A stretch of 64,000 bases of DNA from Novosphingobium kunmingense (lineage in GTDB: Bacteria; Pseudomonadota; Alphaproteobacteria; Sphingomonadales; Sphingomonadaceae). The notes under the pieces are model-generated. The model did not search any database. It was not told the DNA's origin and was given only the letters and a program-made list of their open reading frames with translations. Position 1 is the stretch's first letter. Each line of letters starts with the position of its first letter. The stretch is from assembly GCF_002813245.1 (NCBI RefSeq), contig NZ_PHUF01000002.1:682001-746000 (forward strand), written 5' to 3'. Position numbers and translations under genes: made by a program. This document shows positions 56,681 through 64,000 of this stretch, piece after piece.

Positions 56681-57151
56681 ATGAACCGTTTCGATTTCAC
56701 ACCCTACCGCCGCACGATGGTCGGCTTCGACCGCCTGTTCGACCTGCTGGAAAACCAGAACCGGATGAATGGCGGCGACAACTATCCCCCTTTCAACGTC
56801 GAGCGTCGCGGTGAAGACGCCTACCGCATCACCCTGGCGGTAGCCGGGTTCAAGCCGGCTGATATCGACATTACGGCGCAGCAGAACCTGCTGGTGGTCC
56901 AGGGCAAGAAGGCCGAGGAAGCATCCAGCGCTCAGTTCCTGCACGTCGGCATCGCCCAGCGCGGGTTCGAGCGCCGTTTCGAACTGGCCGACTATGTCCG
57001 CGTCGATAATGCGAATCTCGAAGACGGCCTGCTGACCATCGACCTGGTCCGCGAAGTGCCCGAAGCGATGAAACCCAAGAAGATCGCCGTCGGCACCCAG
57101 AAGACTCTGTCGGTCGTCAAGGACCCGGCCGAAGACAGCGCCGCGGCCTGA
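56681..57151 (+). CDS. Small heat-shock protein, Hsp20/IbpA family
   Basis: The 156-residue alpha-crystallin-type chaperone holds unfolding proteins in oligomers. The N-terminus MNRFDFTPYRRTMVGFDRLFDLL is of the IbpA type. The alpha-crystallin domain runs from about YPPFNVER to IDLVREVPE with the AGFKPADIDI strand and the terminal domain motif LEDGLLTIDL. It is transcribed alone from an RpoH-like promoter through a candidate thermometer leader. Confidence 0.94.
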   Translation: MNRFDFTPYRRTMVGFDRLFDLLENQNRMNGGDNYPPFNVERRGEDAYRITLAVAGFKPADIDITAQQNLLVVQGKKAEEASSAQFLHVGIAQRGFERRFELADYVRVDNANLEDGLLTIDLVREVPEAMKPKKIAVGTQKTLSVVKDPAEDSAAA

Positions 57152-57179
57152 AGCTGGGCGTCAAAGTCTGAAAACAGTT

Positions 57180-57211
57180 GGGGGGTGTGGTTCTTGCGAA
57201 CCGCACCCCCC
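57180..57211. terminator. Strong hairpin downstream of hsp20
   Basis: A 14-bp stem with one mismatch, GGGGGGTGTGGTTC / GAACCGCACCCCCC, around loop TTGC. It starts 29 bases after the hsp20 stop. The T-run is lacking on the plus side, but TTTT follows on the minus side (AACTGTTTTC), so it may terminate leftward transcription as well. Confidence 0.65.
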
Positions 57212-57505
57212 GCGATGTTGACCACCGCCCCGCCGCTGTCCTGATCGTCCGGGTCGCAGAAGACGGTCAGATCACGGCAAGCTCGCATTGTCGCACAGCG
57301 CGGCTTTGGGCCGTGCCACACAAGGGCACGCCACGCGGCCCCACGGGGGCGGCATGGCGAAAGCGAAAGCTGCCAGGATCTGCCCCTCTGGTTCGGACGA
57401 GCGCGCCCCCGCGCGATTCGTCCCGACGCGGTGTCGCTATGGGAAGCGGAGGGGCGGTTCAACACAAATACCGCGCAATTTCAGGCCGCGGCAGCTAACG
57501 TGTTG

Positions 57506-57536
57506 ACACTGCACACATTTTAGTGTGCCAAAGTGT
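57506..57536. terminator. Inverted repeat directly after pyrG
   Basis: GCACAC (57511-57516), loop ATTTTA, GTGTGC (57523-57528), extended by ACACT and AGTGT at the outer ends with a CAA bulge. It abuts the pyrG stop codon. No U-tract follows in the direction of pyrG transcription, so terminator function is uncertain. Confidence 0.45.
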
Positions 57537-59186
<1,650 letters not shown>

Positions 59187-59316
59187 TTAGTGCTGAAGTG
59201 GGGGTCAGGGCAAGAGGCTGGCGCTGCAATCCACAAAGATCACGCCCAATCTCATGCCAACGGGACCGCAACCCCGCCCGAGAAGGGCAAGGTCGCGTCT
59301 ATTCGAAAGATCGGTG

Positions 59317-59736
59317 TTACTTCTGTGCGGGAAGCGCGAAGGGATCGGCCGGGGTCGAAGCCGACGGCGACGCCGCGGGAGCCGCAGGTTCGGCCGCCGG
59401 GGCACCGCCGGCGGCACCGGCCAGCGGATCGACCGGAGCGGGCTGCGCCGGTGCCGTCAACGGCGCGTTGCGCTGCAGGCTATCGTCGATGGCGCGGGTT
59501 CCGCCACTGCGCACCGCGAGCGCCGCCAGCACAATCGAGAGAATGACGAAGACGCTGGCGAGGATCGTGGTCGACCGGGTCAGGAAGTCCGCGGCGCCGC
59601 GCGCCGACATCAGGCCGGCCGGGCTGCCGCCGACGCCCAGGCCGCCGCCTTCCGACTTCTGCATCAGGATGACCCAGACCAGAAGGGCGGCAACGATCGC
59701 CTGGACGACCATGAGGAAGAGAAAGAGAGAAGACAT
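59317..59736 (-). CDS. secG: Preprotein translocase subunit SecG
   Basis: SecG is the small accessory subunit of the SecYEG channel. Two membrane helices (about 3-24 and 55-76) flank the conserved cytoplasmic loop LMQKSEGGGLGVGGSP...ARGAADFLTRST. A 55-residue Ala/Pro-rich tail follows, longer than in E. coli but common in alphaproteobacteria. The order tpiA-secG-pyrG is conserved in this class. Confidence 0.94.
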   Translation of the reverse strand: MSSLFLFLMVVQAIVAALLVWVILMQKSEGGGLGVGGSPAGLMSARGAADFLTRSTTILASVFVILSIVLAALAVRSGGTRAIDDSLQRNAPLTAPAQPAPVDPLAGAAGGAPAAEPAAPAASPSASTPADPFALPAQK

Positions 59737-59806
59737 GGGTGTTCCGAAATCGGGTCAGTTGAGGCGCATCTAGGCGCGCAGGCCGCGCGGCGCAAGCTTT
59801 GCCGCT

Positions 59807-60562
59807 TCAGTCCGCGGCGGGAGCGGCCGCTGCAACGATCGCAAGGAAGCTGTCGGCGGTCAGGCTCGCTCCGCCGACCAGTGCACCGCCCACTTCGGGT
59901 GTGGCGAGCAGTTCGGCGGCATTGCCGGCATTGACCGATCCGCCATAGAGAATGCGCACGTTCGAACCCTCGTCCCCGTAAAGCGCGACCAGCTTGGCCC
60001 GCAGGACGGCGTGCATGGCCGCCACGTCGGCCGGCGCCGCGACGCGCCCGGTGCCGATCGCCCAGACCGGTTCGTAGGCCAGCGTCAGGCGCGGCACGAA
60101 CCCTTCGCCCACCGGCATCGACGCTTCGACCTGTTCGCCGACGACCTGTTCGGCCTTGCCCGCGTCACGTTGCGCTTCGGTCTCGCCGACGCAGACGATC
60201 ACCTCGAGCCCGGCGTCGAGCGCGGCGCGCGCCTTGTCCTGCACCATGGCGTCATTCTCGCCATGCATGGCGCGACGCTCGGAGTGGCCGACAATGGCGA
60301 AACCCGCCCCCGCGTCTTTCAACATCATCGCCGATATGTCGCCGGTAAATGCGCCGCTGACCTGGCTGTGGCAGTCCTGCCCGCCGACAGTCAGCTCCTG
60401 GACGGCCTCGACCATGGTGGAGATCAGCGTGAAGGGCGGCGCAATGGCCACGCGCACGCCCGAATGGCGCGCGGCACCGCGGTCGATCGCGCGAGCTTCG
60501 GCAAGCTGCGCGCGCGTGCCGTTCATTTTCCAGTTTCCGACGATATAGGGCCGCTGGGGCAT
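59807..60562 (-). CDS. tpiA: Triosephosphate isomerase
   Basis: TpiA interconverts dihydroxyacetone phosphate and glyceraldehyde 3-phosphate. The 251-residue product has NWKMNG (catalytic Lys), IVGHSERR (His), AYEPVWAIGTG (catalytic Glu and flexible loop) and ILYGGSVNAGNAAEL (phosphate site). Length is normal. Confidence 0.97.
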   Translation of the reverse strand: MPQRPYIVGNWKMNGTRAQLAEARAIDRGAARHSGVRVAIAPPFTLISTMVEAVQELTVGGQDCHSQVSGAFTGDISAMMLKDAGAGFAIVGHSERRAMHGENDAMVQDKARAALDAGLEVIVCVGETEAQRDAGKAEQVVGEQVEASMPVGEGFVPRLTLAYEPVWAIGTGRVAAPADVAAMHAVLRAKLVALYGDEGSNVRILYGGSVNAGNAAELLATPEVGGALVGGASLTADSFLAIVAAAAPAAD

Positions 60563-60808
60563 GGTCTGACCTTCGCTGGCAGCAGGGCTGCACCTTGGTA
60601 CCGACTGGGATGGCAGTTGCCCCCCGACGAATCTCGCGGCGCAGCTAGGCGAGCGTCCCCCTACTTGTCAAAGCTCTTGCGCCGGTCGGAACGGCGCGTC
60701 CCCCCATGCGGACAAGCGCTGCTCGGCCATTGCGAAGCGCGCCAATGCTGCGTAAAGCCCCGCCCAAGCCGTGCCCGCGTGGGCGCGCACTTCAACGGCG
60801 TCAGGGTC

Positions 60809-62752
60809 ATGCTCCAGTTTTTCCGTAGTTTCTTCTCTTCCAAGATCGGCGTCGCGGTGACGCTCGGCTTCGTGGCACTGATCGCGGTCGCCTTTGCCAG
60901 CGGCGACGTTCTGAACACGGGCGGCGGCATCGGACTCGGCGGTGGCGGCGACCGGGTAGCGACGGTCGGCAAGGAGCGGGTCCACGCCACCGATCTCGAA
61001 CGCGCGGCGAACAACGCGGTGAACGAACTGCGCCAGCAGCAGCCGCGGATGACCATGAAGACCTTCGTCGAACAGGGCGGGCTGACCCAGTTGCTCGACA
61101 ACATCATCGACCTGACCGCAGTGCGCGCCTTCGGCGAAAAGCACGGCATTTATGTCGGCAGCCGCCTGATCGACAGCGAGATCGCCAAGATTCCCTCGGC
61201 GCAAAGCGTCGATGGCAAGTTCAACGAGCAGGTCTATCGCGCCTTTCTCGCCCAGCGCGGGATCACCGACGATCAGGTTCGCCGCCAGATCACCGAAGCC
61301 ATGATGGCACGGCAACTGCTCGGGGCGGCTGAAGTGGGCAACGTGCCCAACCGCGAGGCAGTGCAGCGCTATGCCGGCATCCTGACCGAAAAGCGGATCG
61401 GCGCGATCGCCACCCTGCCCTCGGGGGTATTTGCCCCGAAGAGCGCGCCGACCGAGGCCGAAATTACCAAGTGGTATGCCGATCGCAAGGACGACTACGT
61501 TCTGCCCGAACGCCGGATCATCCGCTACTCGACCTTCACCGACGCTGCTGTCAAAAACGTTCCCGCGCCGACCGAGGCTGAGGTGGCCGCACTGTACGAG
61601 AAGAACAAGGCACAGTTTGCCGCCACCGAGCAGCGCCGCGTGACGCAGCTCGTCCTGCCGACCGAAGCCGCCGCCAAGGCGATCCTGGCCGAAACGGCCA
61701 GCGGCAAGTCGCTGGAGGCGGTTTCCTCGAGCAAGGGCCTCGCAGCCGCGAGCCTCGGTGTCATCAGCCGCCAGGGCCTGTCGGCGCAGACCAGCCAGGC
61801 CATCGCCGATGCCGCCTTCGCCGCGCCTGTGAAAACCGTTGTAGGCCCGCTCAAGGCGCCGCTCGGTTGGACGCTGATCCGCATCGACGCAGTCGAGAAC
61901 AGGGCCGGGCGCTCGCTCGACCAGGTGCGGGGCGAACTGACCCAGCAGCTGGCGGTGGCCAAGCGCCGCGCCGCGCTGACCGATTTCTCGGCCAAGATCG
62001 AGGACCAGTTCGACAACGGCGCCTCGCTGACAGACGTCGCCAGGGAACTTGGCCTGACCGTCTCCTCGACCCCGCCGCTGCTTGCCAACGGCGCCGTGTT
62101 CGGCCCGCAGGGCGGCCAGACCCCACCGCAGCTGGCCCGCGTGGTCGAAGCGGCCTTTGCCATGGAAAGCGAACGCCAGCCCCAGCTTGCCGAAGTGGAA
62201 GCCGGCAAGACCTTCGTCGTCTTCGACGTCGCCGCGATTGCCGCTTCGGCGCCCCCGCCGCTGGCCCAGATCCGCCAGACGGTGGTCAACGACATCCAGT
62301 TGTCGAAGGGCGCAATTGCAGCCAAGGCCGTCGCCCAGAAGATCGAGGACCAGGTTCGCAAGGGCGGAGACCTGCGCGCGCTGGTGGCCGGGCTCGGGGT
62401 CAGCCTGCCGCCGGTCGAAAGCGTCGACATGTCCCGCCAGCAGTTCCAGGCGATGGGTCAGCAGACCCCGCCGCCGCTCTCGCTCCTGTTCCAGATGGCC
62501 AAGGGCAAGGTCAAGCTGCTGGGCGCGCCGCGCTCGCGCGGTTGGTTCGTGGTTCAGCTCAAGGATGCGATCCCCGGCACGGTTGCGGCCGACGATCCGC
62601 GCCTCGGCGAACTGGCCCGGTCGATCGCACAGCTTCAGGGCAACGAGTTCTCCGAACAGCTGCGCGCGGCCATGCGCGCCGATGTCGGGGTCAAGCGCAA
62701 CGACGCCGCGATCAACGGCCTGCGCGGCCGCCTGACCGGCGCCGCCAACTGA
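60809..62752 (+). CDS. PpiD-like membrane-anchored periplasmic foldase
   Basis: PpiD-type proteins are SecYEG-associated chaperones that receive emerging periplasmic proteins. The 647-residue product has an N-terminal membrane helix (about 12-33), the SurA-like N-domain (GKERVHATDLERAANNAVNELRQQ...), a parvulin-like domain in mid-protein (LGVISRQGLSAQTSQAI...VGPLKAPLGWTLIRI) and further helical repeats. ATG 60809 precedes the MLQFFRSFFSSKIG anchor; the long open frame upstream lacks similarity. It lies divergent to tpiA, whose short partner secG also belongs to the Sec system. Confidence 0.9.
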   Translation: MLQFFRSFFSSKIGVAVTLGFVALIAVAFASGDVLNTGGGIGLGGGGDRVATVGKERVHATDLERAANNAVNELRQQQPRMTMKTFVEQGGLTQLLDNIIDLTAVRAFGEKHGIYVGSRLIDSEIAKIPSAQSVDGKFNEQVYRAFLAQRGITDDQVRRQITEAMMARQLLGAAEVGNVPNREAVQRYAGILTEKRIGAIATLPSGVFAPKSAPTEAEITKWYADRKDDYVLPERRIIRYSTFTDAAVKNVPAPTEAEVAALYEKNKAQFAATEQRRVTQLVLPTEAAAKAILAETASGKSLEAVSSSKGLAAASLGVISRQGLSAQTSQAIADAAFAAPVKTVVGPLKAPLGWTLIRIDAVENRAGRSLDQVRGELTQQLAVAKRRAALTDFSAKIEDQFDNGASLTDVARELGLTVSSTPPLLANGAVFGPQGGQTPPQLARVVEAAFAMESERQPQLAEVEAGKTFVVFDVAAIAASAPPPLAQIRQTVVNDIQLSKGAIAAKAVAQKIEDQVRKGGDLRALVAGLGVSLPPVESVDMSRQQFQAMGQQTPPPLSLLFQMAKGKVKLLGAPRSRGWFVVQLKDAIPGTVAADDPRLGELARSIAQLQGNEFSEQLRAAMRADVGVKRNDAAINGLRGRLTGAAN

Positions 62753-62766
62753 CGGCGGACCGATCG

Positions 62767-64000
62767 GTGGGGGCGGCTCGACTGGAGAACAGCGAGGCGG
62801 CACGCGCCGCACTCGAAGACGGGCGCAGTTCGCTCGTCTGGCGCCGCCTGATCGCCGACAGCGAAACCCCGGTCGGCGCCGCCGCCAAGCTTATCGTAGA
62901 GGGGCGCGGCGACTTCCTGCTGGAGTCGGTCCAGGGCGGCGAAGTGCGCGGGCGCTATTCGATGCTCGGGCTCGATCCCGATCTGGTGTTCCGCGCGACA
63001 GGCGCGGAGGCCGAAGTCAACGCGGACTGGGCCCATGATCGCGGCGCCTTCCGCCCGCTTCCCGGCAATGCGCTCGATGAGTTGCGCGCCCAGGTCACCG
63101 CCTGCCGCATCGCCATGCCCGAAGGCCTGCCGCCAGCGCTGGCCTTTCTGGTCGGCTATTTCGCGTACGAAACCTACGGCCTGGTCGAGGACCTCCCGCG
63201 GCCTGCCGAAAACCCGCTCGACCTGCCCGACATGCTGTTCGTGCGGCCGACGCTGGTTCTGGTGTTCGACCGGCTGCGCGACGAACTGTTCTGTATCGCT
63301 CCACTCTGGCCGGGCGCCACGGCTTCCGATGTGGCGATCGAACGCGCAGGCGACCGGATCGACGCCGCGTTGCGCCGCCTCGAGCAGGCACCACCCTCGC
63401 CGACTGCCGGGGCCGTGCTGGCAGAGCCGCATCTGACCCCCACAATGCCGGCGGCGGACTATGCTGCGATGGTCCGCCAGGCTAAAGCCTATATCGAGGC
63501 GGGCGACATCTTCCAGGTCGTGCTGGCGCAGCGCTTCACCACACCCTTCACCCTGCCCCCGCTGGCGCTGTACCGCGCGTTGCGCCGGGTCAACCCCTCG
63601 CCGTTCCTCTATTTCCTCGACCTGCCCGGCTTCGCCCTGACCGGATCAAGTCCGGAGATTCTCGTCCGCGTCCGCGACGGCGAAGTCACGATCCGACCGA
63701 TCGCCGGCACCCGCCCGCGCGGTGCCACGATAGAAGAGGACCGCGCCAACGAGGCCAGCCTGCTCGCCGATCCCAAGGAACGCGCCGAACACCTGATGCT
63801 GCTCGATCTCGGCCGCAATGACGTAGGCCGGGTCGCCGCGGCCGGGACGGTCGAAGTGACCGAAAGCTACACGATCGAACGCTACAGCCACGTGATGCAC
63901 ATCGTCTCCAATGTGGTGGGACGTCTCGACACCGCGAAGCACGACGCGATCGACGCGGTCTTTGCCGGCTTTCCGGCCGGAACGGTCAGCGGCGCGCCGA
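62767..64000 (+). CDS. trpE: Anthranilate synthase component I (3' end outside window)
   Basis: TrpE converts chorismate to anthranilate, the first step of tryptophan synthesis, with ammonia from TrpG. The frame runs from GTG 62767 to the window edge (411 codons visible). GGCGGA lies 7 bases before the GTG, which is 14 bases after the ppiD stop. Visible motifs include LLESVQGGEVRGRYSMLG (Trp feedback-site region, with the usual LLES), FLVGYFAYETYGLVEDLP, YIEAGDIFQVVLAQRF, ILVRVRDGEVTIRPIAGTRPRG and LLLDLGRNDVGRVA...FAGFPAGTVSGAP. The upstream coupling to ppiD is common in alphaproteobacteria. Confidence 0.95.
   Translation, partial: MGAARLENSEAARAALEDGRSSLVWRRLIADSETPVGAAAKLIVEGRGDFLLESVQGGEVRGRYSMLGLDPDLVFRATGAEAEVNADWAHDRGAFRPLPGNALDELRAQVTACRIAMPEGLPPALAFLVGYFAYETYGLVEDLPRPAENPLDLPDMLFVRPTLVLVFDRLRDELFCIAPLWPGATASDVAIERAGDRIDAALRRLEQAPPSPTAGAVLAEPHLTPTMPAADYAAMVRQAKAYIEAGDIFQVVLAQRFTTPFTLPPLALYRALRRVNPSPFLYFLDLPGFALTGSSPEILVRVRDGEVTIRPIAGTRPRGATIEEDRANEASLLADPKERAEHLMLLDLGRNDVGRVAAAGTVEVTESYTIERYSHVMHIVSNVVGRLDTAKHDAIDAVFAGFPAGTVSGAP

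Larger units (their letters stand above)
57152..57536. other. Unexplained intergenic region, hsp20 / pyrG
   Basis: These 385 bases between two convergent genes are unusually long for this window. They hold two hairpins (listed separately) and a GC-rich middle (57230-57470) with several short potential stems, for example around 57305-57345. I find no coding frame with a ribosome-binding site and no recognisable tmRNA, RNase P, SRP or 6S RNA motif. A small RNA is possible. Confidence 0.5.

Noticed and set aside
56992..57465. 157-codon open frame on the minus strand opposite hsp20 and the intergenic region
   Set aside because: It runs antisense through a real gene, has no ribosome-binding site or recognisable domain, and fits the usual antisense openness of GC-rich codon use.
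60011..60808. 266-codon in-frame extension before the PpiD anchor
   Set aside because: It runs antisense through tpiA and has no similarity; the membrane anchor begins right at ATG 60809.

Overview
The window is a gene-dense stretch (roughly 90% coding, GC-rich) of an alphaproteobacterial chromosome. Gene content and order point to Sphingomonadales, and a Novosphingobium-like genome is my best guess. Supporting signs are a fused ispDF, a lipoyl-domain-bearing pyruvate dehydrogenase E1-beta, the order dusB-ntrB-ntrC-ntrY-ntrX-hfq-hflX, an RpoH-type promoter plus ROSE-like leader before hsp20, and above all an Hfq protein made of two fused Hfq domains (a tandem Hfq has, as I recall, been noted in Novosphingobium aromaticivorans). 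The genus is inference; no rRNA is present. I see no insertion sequence, prophage, integrase or CRISPR array. Nearly everything is core genome, so the interesting material lies in regulation and in unusual versions of known proteins.

Layout. 1-2.7 kb: 3' part of the E2 gene of pyruvate dehydrogenase, a hotdog thioesterase and lpd. 2.8-3.9 kb: a membrane protein, a Flp pilin with a repetitive Ser/Asn tail, and tRNA-Ser. 4.0-12.0 kb: a long tightly packed run (lytic transglycosylase, RlpA-like lipoprotein, D,D-carboxypeptidase, tmk, holB, metG, tatD, a PhnP-like hydrolase, a tiny membrane protein) in which most genes overlap by a few bases. 12.1-22.1 kb: mazG, then on the minus strand the nitrogen/redox regulatory operon from dusB through NtrBC and NtrYX, followed by tandem hfq and hflX. 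22.2-25.3 kb: ispDF, pncC-like cinA, a RatA/COQ10 protein and lipA. 25.3-34.7 kb: carbonic anhydrase, a secreted TPR protein, gyrA, corA, a YhhN-family membrane protein, trmFO, an EF-hand protein and a squalene/phytoene-synthase-like protein.

34.8-37.3 kb holds three TadE/TadG-type pilus-assembly genes without the rest of a tad locus. 37.4-40.2 kb holds pdhB, pdhA and ftsB on the minus strand, so the PDH complex is encoded at two sites about 36 kb apart. 40.4-44.0 kb holds a secreted PRC-barrel-like protein, an exported subtilase, and a divergent ECF sigma/anti-sigma pair; the sigma gene and the protease share a perfect 11-bp inverted repeat in their common promoter region. 44.0-54.8 kb is a complete microaerobic respiration island: an FNR-type regulator with four cysteines, ompW, an FNR box, ccoNOQP, ccoGHIS, a small Cys-rich exported protein and hemN-type coproporphyrinogen oxidase.

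54.8-64.0 kb holds tRNA-Arg, DUF1178, nitrilase and glutaredoxin genes, hsp20 with a heat-shock promoter and candidate RNA thermometer, pyrG, secG, tpiA, a PpiD-like periplasmic foldase and the first two thirds of trpE. Several genes use TTG or GTG starts, and hflX appears to use CTG.
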